Assembly (NCBI GenBank): GCA_029265085.1
Contig: JAJUJY010000031.1
Location: 1-31,530 of the forward strand
Reading direction: 5' to 3'
Source: Chloroflexota bacterium
Lineage (GTDB): Bacteria > Chloroflexota > Anaerolineae > Anaerolineales > Anaerolineaceae
DNA length: 31,530 nt
Shown here: positions 9,232-17,611 of the stretch, in pieces
Position numbering within the stretch: the stretch's first letter is position 1
How the letters are laid out: each line of letters opens with the position of its first letter
Made by a program: the position numbers and the translations under genes
Notes under the pieces: generated by a model
What the model saw: the letters and a program-made list of their open reading frames with translations, nothing else
The model's database searches: none
Told to the model about the DNA's origin: nothing

Positions 9232-10835
9232 CAAGGTGTTGCCAAATTTTTGAGCCGGTATACCCCGTAATCTTCAATTATGGTTTCCAAGGTATAGTTT
9301 TGGGCAATATATTCGAGGACTGCCAGTGTGTTGTTCGCTAATGGGTAATTTAATACTTGTTGGGCGCGAATTTTCGGGTCAATCGATGGTAGTTCATTTG
9401 GAGATTTATTGAATCCATCAATAATCAATGCGGGTCTTTGCGCAATCAGTTGTTCGAAGTAACGTTCTTGCAAATTAAACCCAATCGTGGAGTTGGTAAT
9501 CATGGGAAAAAACAAAGGGGCATCGGTTGCGCTCCGGTTCGCCATTAAATTGATGCCGCTGTTGCCACCCCAGATTAATACCAGGTCATTTGGTTTTGTG
9601 TTTTGGTCGATATATTCGGCCAGGGGAGATTTATACTCAATGATTTCGCTGTGGTTGACCAGAATGCGGTCAACAGCTAACCAGTTCATGCTGATCTCGT
9701 ACTGAAAATTAAATAGCAGCCCAGCCAGTCCCAGCAGGGGAAAAACGATTGAAAAGCGTTTGTTGATCAAGGTGTCCCATTGGGGTGGAAGGATGAATTT
9801 GCTGGCCCGGTAAATCAGAAAGCCGGATAATAAAGCCAAAATGGGTATCCAACAAATAAAGTAATGTTCGTAGGCTCGCCCAGAAACTGAACTGGCAAGA
9901 ATTTCAACCGGCCAGATCAGCACCAGGGCGAGGTCAAAGGCATTCCATTGTCTGTGAATGATTTGATGGATGAATTGAAGAAGCGCTGCGAAAAAACCAA
10001 GCAGCGGGATATATGCCCATTTGCCCAGAGCGATAATTCCGGGCATCAAACTTCGATTGATTACTGGAAAATCAACCGCACTTGCCTTCGCCAGATTGCT
10101 GTACCCAATATTATATAGCAGGGAGGCCGTGATCATTTCGCCCAGGCTTCCCTGGAGGGTAAAGTATATCAATACCGGTATGATAACAATGAGAAATCCG
10201 GCAATCAGCCAGAATGCTTTTTTGAAAGCCTGAACCCATCCGAATGGTTTAATCAAAAAGATCAGCCATATGCCTGAAAGCAGGGCGGTTGTGCCAATAT
10301 TATTTGCCCGAAGCCAAAAATTAAAACCGAGCATCATTCCGAGGATAAATGGGAAATACCATTTTGGCGGAGCCGCAATCGTCTGGCTAAATACGAAAAT
10401 TGCGATCCAGGTAAAGAACAAAGAGTATTCTTCGATGGTGTTTCCCCCGCGAAACAACGCTTTCAAGCCCATTAACCCAATTGAAATACCAAAGAGCGCT
10501 GGCAGCACACCCCAACGGCGTTTCATAACCGTGGTTCCAAGCAGTGATGAACCTGCCAGAAAAAGGAATTCCAATAGCCAGATTCCCCAACGTGAACCAT
10601 TGCCTAGCCATAACCCCAACAGGTTAATCATGAAAATGCCAGGCCCCTTGGAATCCCATATATCAAGATATAAATCTTTTCCCTTTAGAATTTCTTTTGC
10701 TGCATAGGTAAAAAAACCCCCATCTCGATTGGGTTCAAAGAGAAAGGGGTTGCTGCAGGTCAAGACAATCAGGCTGAATAAAGAAACATAAAGCAAAATG
10801 AAGAAAGATTCCAGATTTGCTTTATTGTTTCTCAT
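9231..10835 (-). CDS. GT-C-type membrane glycosyltransferase-like protein (paralogue 1)
   Basis: A 534-residue integral membrane protein resembling the GT39/ArnT-like polyprenyl-phosphate-sugar transferases. The first extracytoplasmic loop after TM1 carries FEPNRDGGFFTYAAKEILKG and then DIWDSKGPGIF, matching the GT-C pattern of an early acidic residue followed by D-x-K-x-P. Ten or more hydrophobic segments follow. A soluble C-terminal part (about 400-530) includes NDLVLIWGGNSGINLMANRSATDA. It would transfer a sugar from a lipid carrier to a cell-envelope acceptor outside the membrane, which is inferred. It is a tandem paralogue of the gene upstream: same length, aligned end to end, and both end in YGVYR(L/I)K plus a short tail. 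Base composition is visibly AT-richer than in flanking genes. Confidence 0.68.
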   Translation of the reverse strand: MRNNKANLESFFILLYVSLFSLIVLTCSNPFLFEPNRDGGFFTYAAKEILKGKDLYLDIWDSKGPGIFMINLLGLWLGNGSRWGIWLLEFLFLAGSSLLGTTVMKRRWGVLPALFGISIGLMGLKALFRGGNTIEEYSLFFTWIAIFVFSQTIAAPPKWYFPFILGMMLGFNFWLRANNIGTTALLSGIWLIFLIKPFGWVQAFKKAFWLIAGFLIVIIPVLIYFTLQGSLGEMITASLLYNIGYSNLAKASAVDFPVINRSLMPGIIALGKWAYIPLLGFFAALLQFIHQIIHRQWNAFDLALVLIWPVEILASSVSGRAYEHYFICWIPILALLSGFLIYRASKFILPPQWDTLINKRFSIVFPLLGLAGLLFNFQYEISMNWLAVDRILVNHSEIIEYKSPLAEYIDQNTKPNDLVLIWGGNSGINLMANRSATDAPLFFPMITNSTIGFNLQERYFEQLIAQRPALIIDGFNKSPNELPSIDPKIRAQQVLNYPLANNTLAVLEYIAQNYTLETIIEDYGVYRLKNLATP

Positions 10836-10975
10836 ACTGGTTGGAACCTCAGAATAATGGATTGGATCGGGGAATGCTTAAATATATCAGATATTATGGG
10901 AATTGTATAAGATGTTTTATAGACTATTGGTACATTTTCTTGTTATAAACCATTGGAAAAAAACAGATCTTGGTT

Positions 10976-12580
10976 TTATGGAGTTGCAGTGCTTTTGATT
11001 CGGTATACCCCGTAATCAAAATATACAGTTTCTAAAACATAATTCTTTGAAATGTAATCCAAGGTTTTCTGCGTGTTTTGTGCCAGTTGTGAAACCAATT
11101 CTTGTTTTGCCCGAATTTTTGAGTCGATAGCTGGTAATTCCAGCGTTGAATGAATATAACCATCGATAATCAAGGTGGGCTTTTGCTTGATGATCTGATC
11201 GAGATAAACTGCCTGAATTTTTTGACCTTCTTCCGCGTTGGTTGTTAATGGGTAATACAAGAAGGCATCAATCGAACTGCGGTCAGCCATGACATTGATA
11301 CCGGATTGCCCGCCCCAAACCAACACCAGGTCGTTGGGCTGCGTGTTTTCACGGATATATTCGGAGATTAGAGAAATGATTTCAACCCCTTGGCCGCGGT
11401 GGAAGAGGATGCGGTTGAACGACTTCAAATTCAGGATCAAATCTGCCTGAAATGAAAAGATCACGAAACCTATGCAAACAATATAGGTCAGCCATGCCAA
11501 TCGCCGGTTGAGCAGGTCCACCAGGTTTGGCGCTAAGACATAGCGGTCGATATAATGGAATAGAAGCGCGGATAATAAGGTCAGGGCTGGCAGCCAGCAG
11601 ATAAAGTAATGTCCATAACCGCGGCCTGAGACTGAGCTGGCGAGAATTTCTACCGGCCAGATCAGCACCAGGGCAAGATCGAAGATGCTCAATTTCTTGA
11701 ATTTAATTTGGCGAAGAAGTTGTGCTAGTGCCAAACTGAAACCGATCAACCCCACAAAAGCCCAATTTCCCAAAGCTCTAAAGCCAGGGAGTAGACTGCC
11801 ATAGAAAATAGATAGGCTATTAGAATTTGGTCTAGTAGTAAAGCTGTATTCCAAATTATAAAGAATGGATGCTGAATACATATCACTCACACTCTTTGTG
11901 GAAATAAAAAAGAGTGTTATGGGAAGAACCACAATCAAAACACCAAGAAAAACCCCGAGAGTTTTTTTTACTGAGATGATAAAACCCGATTGTTTCCAAT
12001 GATTTAAGAACCATACACATACCAAAACTGCTATAGTTCCAATATTATTTGCACGTAAGAAAAAATTAAGCGCCAGCATTGTACCTATAATGAATGGATA
12101 CTGTTTCTTTTGTGGAAAATTAATGGATTGATAAAAAGCAAATAAGGCAATCCATGTAAACATCAATGCATATTGTTCGACAAAATTACCAGCCCCGAAC
12201 AAAATTCTCGCGCTCATCAATCCAGCGGTAATGCCAAAGATGGCTGGCAGGGTACCCCACTGGCGCTTCATAGTAGAGAAGCTGAACAAGGAAGCCCCAA
12301 ATAGAAAGAGGAATTCTAAAGCCCAGATCCCCCAGCGCGTGCCCTTGCCCATCCACATACCGAGCGCATTGATAAAGAAGATTACCGGCCCTTTTGAATC
12401 CCAGACGTCCACATATAAGGTTTTCCCTTTGAGCATTTCTTGGCCGACATACATAAAAAATCCCCCGTCTCGACCGGGTTCAAAATACAGGGGATTACTA
12501 TTCGATAAGACAACGAGGCAAAATAGAGAAATTAGTATACTTGCAAAAATGTATTCAAGATATGCTTTTTTCCAGACCAT
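10976..12580 (-). CDS. GT-C-type membrane glycosyltransferase-like protein (paralogue 2)
   Basis: A 534-residue tandem paralogue of the following gene, sharing FEPGRDGGFFMYVGQEMLKG, DVWDSKGPVIFFINALGMW, LALVLIWPVEILASSVSGR and NDLVLVWGGQSGINVMADRSS. The same GT-C topology is predicted: an acidic first loop, about ten membrane segments and a C-terminal soluble region. The ATG at 12580 (MVWKKAYLEY) was chosen because GAGGGG lies 10 bases upstream and it makes both paralogues exactly 534 residues. A TTG six codons earlier lacks support. The middle regions of the pair differ more than the ends, suggesting different acceptors or donors. The 140-base gap to paralogue 1 is AT-rich and holds no gene. 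The activity assignment is family-level only. Confidence 0.68.
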   Translation of the reverse strand: MVWKKAYLEYIFASILISLFCLVVLSNSNPLYFEPGRDGGFFMYVGQEMLKGKTLYVDVWDSKGPVIFFINALGMWMGKGTRWGIWALEFLFLFGASLFSFSTMKRQWGTLPAIFGITAGLMSARILFGAGNFVEQYALMFTWIALFAFYQSINFPQKKQYPFIIGTMLALNFFLRANNIGTIAVLVCVWFLNHWKQSGFIISVKKTLGVFLGVLIVVLPITLFFISTKSVSDMYSASILYNLEYSFTTRPNSNSLSIFYGSLLPGFRALGNWAFVGLIGFSLALAQLLRQIKFKKLSIFDLALVLIWPVEILASSVSGRGYGHYFICWLPALTLLSALLFHYIDRYVLAPNLVDLLNRRLAWLTYIVCIGFVIFSFQADLILNLKSFNRILFHRGQGVEIISLISEYIRENTQPNDLVLVWGGQSGINVMADRSSIDAFLYYPLTTNAEEGQKIQAVYLDQIIKQKPTLIIDGYIHSTLELPAIDSKIRAKQELVSQLAQNTQKTLDYISKNYVLETVYFDYGVYRIKSTATP

Positions 12581-12715
12581 TAAAACGATTCCCCTCAATT
12601 GCAGTGTTTATTTCATGTGGCGGTTAATATAACAGCATCCTACACTAATTGAAAGGTGTGGCCTTAAGCTATCTCTTGTGATTTTAATAAAATAAAAACA
12701 GTTATCTATGCCAGA

Positions 12716-12762
12716 AAAATCAAGTCAGGCTAAAAGCGCTTCTTTTTGTAAGGCTTGATTTT
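12716..12762 (-). terminator. Likely terminator after the beta-helix gene
   Basis: On the minus strand AAAATCAAG and CTTGATTTT can form a 9-bp stem around a long loop, followed by further T residues and then CTGG. It lies 25 bases past the stop of the beta-helix gene. The loop is long (about 29 bases), so confidence is moderate. Confidence 0.55.
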
Positions 12763-12786
12763 GATTCACGATGTTAGGTTACATAT

Positions 12787-14031
12787 TTACCGCCGGATGA
12801 GGGGCAAAAATATTTTTAATGGAATATATTCATATGCACCCATATCTGATTCGCGGATGCCGTCAAAATCACCATCTTCATAATTATTTCCCAGCGCATC
12901 TGTGTAAAGAACGGGACTTGCATTCCCTCCGTCAATCGCTGGAGAACCCTGCAGGATGGGGTGGAGTTTTAAGATATCCCCAAAATACGTTAATGGCTGA
13001 AGTTGGGGGTCCTGGCCAAGCAGGTTACCGTTGCCCCCTACAAGACAGGTGCTGCCGTTTTCGATGTTGTTTCTACTACTGGTTAATGAGATTGGCCCTG
13101 CGCAATTTGAGCTTCCCGCTGCGGAAAAAATTATTGAATTGATCAGGGTTAATTCGCCGTTTTTATAGATAGCGTGACCCTGGATGGCAATATTATTGGC
13201 AAAGGTAACCCGGTTGATGTTGGTTGTTCCGGTATTATATAATCCACCGCCTGCACCCGCCTCAGCAATGTTTCCACTGATGGTCGTATTGATAAAAAAG
13301 GTGTTTCCGGTTTTGACCAATATACCCCCTCCGCTTTGTTTGGCGGAATTGTTGGATATGGTGGATTGATTCACCGAAAGTGCTCCTTGCTCATTATGAA
13401 TTCCACCGCCGTTATAGGAATTGAAATTATCGCTAATGCGGGAAGAATTAATGGTTAAAATGCTGTAATTGGATATACCTGCCCCGTTATCATTGTTTTG
13501 GTCGATAAACGGAGTCTGGTTGGCGGTAATAATGACCCGGTTGAGGGTGAGGTTGCCGTCATTGCGGATTCCACCGCCGCCTTTGTCGCCGGTAGGTGCT
13601 GATCCGTTCGTGATGGTCACATCCTGGATTGTCACTACCGCAGACGATAAAGTATGCAGCACTCGATCCAGGCCTTGCCCATTTATAACAGTCGTGGTTG
13701 CACCGCTGCCCTGGATGGTGGTGCTGTAAACAATATCCAGGTCTCCGGTTGCGCTGGCATCTTCATTGCTGCCGCTGATGGTTAATGTGTAGGTTCCAGC
13801 TGGAACATTGATAATTTCCGAGGTGTTGTTGTAATTGCTTTGTTGAATGGCTGCCCGCAGGGTGCATGCTCCGCTAACGCTTAAGCATAACGTGTCTGCT
13901 GGATTTAAATCGGCTTCGTCCGCGGTGCTGTTGACAGTGTACGTTATGGTTGCATTAACTGTCTGCCGGGGAGCAGCAAGTCCGGCAAGGATGATGGTCA
14001 CGGCCAGGATCAGCCGTTGTAATTTCTTCAT
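12787..14031 (-). CDS. Secreted CSLREA/choice-of-anchor-Q beta-helix protein
   Basis: A 414-residue exported protein. The ATG at 14031 is preceded by AGGAGG and opens a classic signal peptide (MKKLQRLILAVTIILAGLAAP). The mature N-terminus TYTVNSTADEAD...CTLRAAIQQSN is a CSLREA-type domain. Next comes a right-handed parallel beta-helix (about 100-320) made of N/T/I-rich coils such as GGGIRNDGNLTLNRV, GGGIHNEQGALSVNQSTISNNSA and GGGLYNTGTTNINRVTFANN. A choice-of-anchor-Q region follows (GQDPQLQPL, GSPAIDGGNASP, RESDMGAYEY). The last residues, LKIFLPLIRR, resemble a short C-terminal motif I associate with exported Chloroflexota proteins. Such proteins are usually surface adhesins or matrix components; no catalytic residues are evident. 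A longer start at 14091 is less likely. Confidence 0.88.
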   Translation of the reverse strand: MKKLQRLILAVTIILAGLAAPRQTVNATITYTVNSTADEADLNPADTLCLSVSGACTLRAAIQQSNYNNTSEIINVPAGTYTLTISGSNEDASATGDLDIVYSTTIQGSGATTTVINGQGLDRVLHTLSSAVVTIQDVTITNGSAPTGDKGGGGIRNDGNLTLNRVIITANQTPFIDQNNDNGAGISNYSILTINSSRISDNFNSYNGGGIHNEQGALSVNQSTISNNSAKQSGGGILVKTGNTFFINTTISGNIAEAGAGGGLYNTGTTNINRVTFANNIAIQGHAIYKNGELTLINSIIFSAAGSSNCAGPISLTSSRNNIENGSTCLVGGNGNLLGQDPQLQPLTYFGDILKLHPILQGSPAIDGGNASPVLYTDALGNNYEDGDFDGIRESDMGAYEYIPLKIFLPLIRR

Positions 14032-14038
14032 CGGGTTC

Positions 14039-14062
14039 CTCCTGCCAGCCAGGAGCGGCTGG
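14039..14062 (-). promoter_or_regulatory. Alternative hairpins over the ribosome binding site of the beta-helix gene
   Basis: On the minus strand, the leader has CCAGCC-GCTCCT-GGCTGG (14045-14062, 6-bp stem) directly before the AGGAGG ribosome binding site (14038-14043). The competing pairing CTCCTG with CAGGAG (14039-14055, 6-bp stem, 5-base loop) buries that binding site. The two structures share bases and cannot coexist. Switching is inferred from sequence only. Confidence 0.45.
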
Positions 14063-14121
14063 GTTGTATGTGCAGAGGGGAATTGCTGCACGATTACGAG
14101 GTTTATTGGTCTGGCGGCTTA

Positions 14122-14149
14122 ATTGTAGCGGTTTCTGGATTGACTGCAA
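14122..14149 (-). promoter_or_regulatory. Sigma-70-like promoter of the beta-helix gene
   Basis: On the minus strand TTGCAG (14144-14149) and TACAAT (14122-14127) are separated by 16 bases. Transcription would start near 14115, giving a leader of about 85 bases that includes the paired hairpins. Confidence 0.55.
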
Positions 14150-14209
14150 TGCACCCTGACCTACAACAACTTAACAGTCTGGTAAGGTGCGAAATACCAC
14201 CTGATCGAT

Positions 14210-14237
14210 AAAAACCTGGCTCTTTTGAGGAGCCAGG
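14210..14237 (-). terminator. Rho-independent terminator of the oligoendopeptidase gene
   Basis: On the minus strand CCTGGCTC and GAGCCAGG form a perfect 8-bp stem with a 7-base loop, followed by TTTTTAT. It starts 24 bases after the stop codon. Confidence 0.87.
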
Positions 14238-14260
14238 AAATCCAGGAAAGGTTGAACGGA

Positions 14261-16060
14261 CTATACGGCCATTTCGATAAACCGGTCAATTTCGGTACGG
14301 ATGGTTTCCAGGCTGCCGCGCCAGAAATCTGCCTGGTGAAGATCAATCCCCATCCTGGCAGCCAGGCCAGCGGCATCGGAAAGGCCAGTGGAGGCGAGCA
14401 AATCATCATAGGCAGCCTTAAAGGGCTCCGGATCCTGGCGGTAGCGAGCATACAGCCCCAGACCAAACAGCTGCCCAAACATATACGGGTAATTGTAGTA
14501 TGAACGATCTGTGCTGTAATAATGCAATTTGGCTGTCCACATATATGGATGCATGGCGTTTTCATCCAGTGCATCTCCATAGGTTTCTTTTTGCGTATCC
14601 AGCATGATTGCACAGAATTCGGCTGGTGAGAGCGCCCGATGTTTACGCTGCGCAAACACCTTTTCTTCAAAAAGATAGCGGCTGGAAATATCCACAACCG
14701 TTTGGAAAGAGCGCATGATTGACGGATCAAGCAGTCCCAATGCTTCTTCTGGTCGGATTTGGGCCATTAAGGCATTTCGTACCATCGTTTCACAAAAGAT
14801 GCTGGCAGTTTCAGCCAGGGTCATGGGGGTGTCGCGGTTGAGCGGCGGGTGGATTGCCAGGTTGAAATTATGGTAGGCATGGCCAAGCTCGTGTGCCAGG
14901 GTGAAGGTGCTTTTATAACTGGATTCATAATTTAAGCAGACCCTCGACTCTTCACCGCGCAGGCGCATGCAGAATGCCCCGTCTCGTTTTCCAGGGCGTG
15001 GTTCTGCATCAATCCAATTTTCACGGAATGCGCGCTCGGCAAATTCTCCCAGCCGCGGTGAGTACTGGTGGAACTGCTCCAGAATCGTTTGTTTTGCCTT
15101 GTTATACGGCCGGGGAGAAGCGGAGTTTCCAACCGGCGCAAGCAGATCATACCAGGGCAGCCGGTCTTTCCCTAACAGATGCGCTTTGGCGGATAAATAC
15201 CTGCGAAAATGTGGAAAATATTCTCGGGCAGTATCCAGCATTACGGATAAAGTTTGACGGTCTATTACCGTGTCAAAGAGAGAGGCATCCAATGGAGAAT
15301 GCCAACCTCGCCGTTTTGCCAAGGTAATCACTTCGCCTTTGATGCTGTTCAATGCAGCGGCCAGGGGGATTTCGACTGTTTTCCAGCCGGCCAGCTCAGC
15401 ATGATAGGCGGCCTCTCTGGTTTCTGCATCCTCAGCGTAGGCCAGGTTGCGTACAGCGGCCATTGGTAGTATCTCTGTTTTTTCTTTTTGTTTAACCGGA
15501 ATGGACAGCTGCGCGGTGATGTTGTTGTACATCAATGCCCAGGCATTTCCAGCGGTTACATTTAAGTCACTGGCCAGTGACTCTTCGGAAGGAGACATGA
15601 GGTAACGAGATTGGCGGCCTGCCTGGCGTAGAAAGAAAGCGTAAGTTTGCGCAAATGGGCTTTGTTGTAATAATGTTTCTATATCCAGCGAACCAATCCA
15701 GGCGGTAAACCGGATATGTAACTGTTGTAACCGGGTGTAATTGGGTTGAAATTCACTGCGCCTGGATTGCGCCAGGGCGTTCTGCGCTTCGGTAGTTATA
15801 AAGCTGTTGATGTAGGCTCCAACCAGTTGGACATGCTCTTGCAGCGGGTTTAGCGTTTCAACGATGCGTTGAAAAATTTCTATTGTGACTGCATCCACCA
15901 TCAGAAAATCTTGCCGGTCAATGTGATGCGTATCAAATAACGAGACAGCAGCGTCCATTTCTTGATAAACAGCCTGGAAACCGGCTTCAAATTCCGCTGA
16001 ATCCAGGCCAGGAAAAACAACACTCATATCCCAATGGGGTAATTCCGCAGCGTACCTCAT
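14261..16060 (-). CDS. M3-family oligoendopeptidase (PepF-like)
   Basis: A 599-residue zinc metallopeptidase that cleaves oligopeptides in the cytoplasm. The active-site helix HELGHAYH (about residues 380-387) supplies the two His ligands and catalytic Glu of the M3 clan. The downstream PMTLAETASIFCETMV provides the third ligand Glu. Length and the C-terminal TDRSYYNYPYMFGQLFGLGLYARY segment match M3 oligoendopeptidases. The ATG at 16060 (MRYAAELPHWDMS) was chosen because GGAGGT sits 7 bases upstream, and DMSVVFPGLDS is a normal family N-terminus. An open frame to 16198 would cover a promoter region. It is a monocistronic unit with its own terminator, transcribed divergently from the bd-like operon. 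Substrate range is not predictable. Confidence 0.92.
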   Translation of the reverse strand: MRYAAELPHWDMSVVFPGLDSAEFEAGFQAVYQEMDAAVSLFDTHHIDRQDFLMVDAVTIEIFQRIVETLNPLQEHVQLVGAYINSFITTEAQNALAQSRRSEFQPNYTRLQQLHIRFTAWIGSLDIETLLQQSPFAQTYAFFLRQAGRQSRYLMSPSEESLASDLNVTAGNAWALMYNNITAQLSIPVKQKEKTEILPMAAVRNLAYAEDAETREAAYHAELAGWKTVEIPLAAALNSIKGEVITLAKRRGWHSPLDASLFDTVIDRQTLSVMLDTAREYFPHFRRYLSAKAHLLGKDRLPWYDLLAPVGNSASPRPYNKAKQTILEQFHQYSPRLGEFAERAFRENWIDAEPRPGKRDGAFCMRLRGEESRVCLNYESSYKSTFTLAHELGHAYHNFNLAIHPPLNRDTPMTLAETASIFCETMVRNALMAQIRPEEALGLLDPSIMRSFQTVVDISSRYLFEEKVFAQRKHRALSPAEFCAIMLDTQKETYGDALDENAMHPYMWTAKLHYYSTDRSYYNYPYMFGQLFGLGLYARYRQDPEPFKAAYDDLLASTGLSDAAGLAARMGIDLHQADFWRGSLETIRTEIDRFIEMAV

Positions 16061-16191
16061 GGTGATAACCTCCATAGAAATTTTTGATACTTCCCGGTAA
16101 TTGTTGAAGCTTAATCTATTGTAACAGAGGGGCTGGTGCTGCGGCGTAAGAAAAATAGATTGGGACAAATTGAATTTGAACTGTTTTTTAC

Positions 16192-16220
16192 TTGACACCG
16201 CGCAAGAAATCAGCTATTTT
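16192..16220 (+). promoter_or_regulatory. Sigma-70-like promoter of the bd-like cytochrome unit
   Basis: A consensus TTGACA (16192-16197) is followed after 17 bases by TATTTT (16215-16220). Transcription from about 16227 would give a leader of about 95 bases. A second TTGACA at 16286-16291 lacks a credible -10. No other plausible promoter was seen before the next three genes. Confidence 0.6.
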
Positions 16221-16321
16221 GATGGATGAAGTGGATGTTATTGGCCTTATGGGTGGGGATCAATTAATTTTCTCAAAAACCAAATTTGACAATCACAATA
16301 CACTAAATTAGGAGGTGGGTT

Positions 16322-17602
16322 ATGGATTGGCCTCCCATTCAGGTCCCATTTTTAGGGCGGAGCGGCATGATTGCCTTGATTGCGCTGCTGCATATTCCGT
16401 TCTTTGTCAATTTTGTGATGGGTGCCCCGGTGATTGCAGTCATCTCGGAGTGGCTGGGACGGCGCACTGGAGACACGCGGTACGATACGCTTTCCAAACA
16501 TCTTTCCAATATGGTCCTGGTAACTGTTGCTGTGGGTGCCCTGGGTGGAATTGGATTGGTGATCTCAAATTTGGGCCTTTTTCCGCGCTTTTTCACAATG
16601 GGGGCAGGGGTATTCTTCTGGCCGCTGCTGCTAGAGATCCTGGCCTTTTTAATGGAAGCGGTTTTTCTTTCGATCTACCGCTACACCTGGGACCGAATGA
16701 AACACCGCCCGCTGCATTTGTTTTACGGTTTTCTGGGTGCATTCGGTGCCTGGCTGAGTGGTTTCATTATTAATGGGTTAGCGTCTTTTATGTTGACCCC
16801 TGGTAACTGGCCGCAATCGCGCAGCGTGTTAGATGCAGCTTTCAACCCTTCGATGCTGCCCAGTTACCTGCACCGGGCTGTGGCGGCTTTCTCTGTTACC
16901 GGGTTCTTCTTGATTGTTTACGCGGTTTGGATGTATGGACGGTCAAGAACCGACGAAGGAAAAAGCTATGCAACCTGGGCGGTTGGATATGCCGGAAAAT
17001 GGGCGGTTATTGCGACTGCCTTACAATTTTTTCCGGGGGTGTGGTATTTAACCGCTTTGGAGCGAGGCACCTCACTGGCTGCGCCGGAGGGTAGTGTAAT
17101 TCCCAAGCTGCTAAACGGACCCTTAACCTTTTTCTGGTTTGGGGGCATCATGCTGGCTGTGGCAGCGATTTTACTGGTCTGGTTCCTGGCGGTTCAGTCA
17201 CCCAAGACCGGTATGCGCTGGCTCGGACGAATGGCTCTGGTCGCTGCGGTGCTGTTGATTCTTACTACCACGGCCTTCATGGGCTTTACCCGTGAACGCG
17301 CTCGCAAACCATATCTTGTTTACGGAGTCATGTACGGAAACCAGATCATGGTTCCGGGAATGGAGCAAAGTGCTGCGGCCGATCCACAGGCGGGACAGCA
17401 GGTATTTCTAAATACAGGGTGCACAGGGTGTCACCAGCTGCAAGGCAAAGGCGGCTCGATTGTGTTAGATGGGGTTGGCACTCGGCGAACTGCTGACCAA
17501 ATTCGCCAAACCATTCTGAACCCACCACAGGGGATGGCGAAGTTTAAAATAAAATCTGCCGACCTGGAAAATCTGGTCGCTTTCCTGGCAAGTCAAAAGT
17601 AG
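16322..17602 (+). CDS. CydA-like cytochrome with fused heme-c domain (acidic-residue-retaining)
   Basis: A 426-residue membrane protein related to subunit I of cytochrome bd oxidase. About eight membrane segments precede an extracytoplasmic cytochrome c domain with heme site CTGCH (C367-H371) and a candidate Met ligand M405. His24 (IALLHIPF) and His184 (SYLHRAVAAF) correspond to the E. coli CydA heme ligands His19 and His186. Two acidic residues, E105 and E112, lie in the segment WPLLLEILAFLMEAVF, matching the CydA Glu99/Glu107 region. The quinol-binding Q-loop is not present, so electrons probably enter through heme c. A bd-superfamily group without Q-loop and with a c domain (OR-C) has been described. 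AGGAGG precedes the ATG. It opens a four-gene unit. Oxygen reduction is plausible but not shown. Confidence 0.82.
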   Translation: MDWPPIQVPFLGRSGMIALIALLHIPFFVNFVMGAPVIAVISEWLGRRTGDTRYDTLSKHLSNMVLVTVAVGALGGIGLVISNLGLFPRFFTMGAGVFFWPLLLEILAFLMEAVFLSIYRYTWDRMKHRPLHLFYGFLGAFGAWLSGFIINGLASFMLTPGNWPQSRSVLDAAFNPSMLPSYLHRAVAAFSVTGFFLIVYAVWMYGRSRTDEGKSYATWAVGYAGKWAVIATALQFFPGVWYLTALERGTSLAAPEGSVIPKLLNGPLTFFWFGGIMLAVAAILLVWFLAVQSPKTGMRWLGRMALVAAVLLILTTTAFMGFTRERARKPYLVYGVMYGNQIMVPGMEQSAAADPQAGQQVFLNTGCTGCHQLQGKGGSIVLDGVGTRRTADQIRQTILNPPQGMAKFKIKSADLENLVAFLASQK

Positions 17603-17611
17603 GAGGGTGAA

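Noticed and set aside
14161..14730. 189-codon minus-strand ORF overlapping the oligoendopeptidase 3' end
   Set aside because: It is an out-of-frame shadow of the peptidase gene and runs through its terminator.
16061..16198. 46-codon N-terminal extension of the oligoendopeptidase
   Set aside because: A GGAGGT ribosome binding site supports the ATG at 16060, and the extension would cover the divergent promoter region with a non-family sequence.
16286..16314. Second promoter with TTGACA directly before the bd-like unit
   Set aside because: No acceptable -10 hexamer lies at 15-19 bases; that position is occupied by the ribosome binding site.
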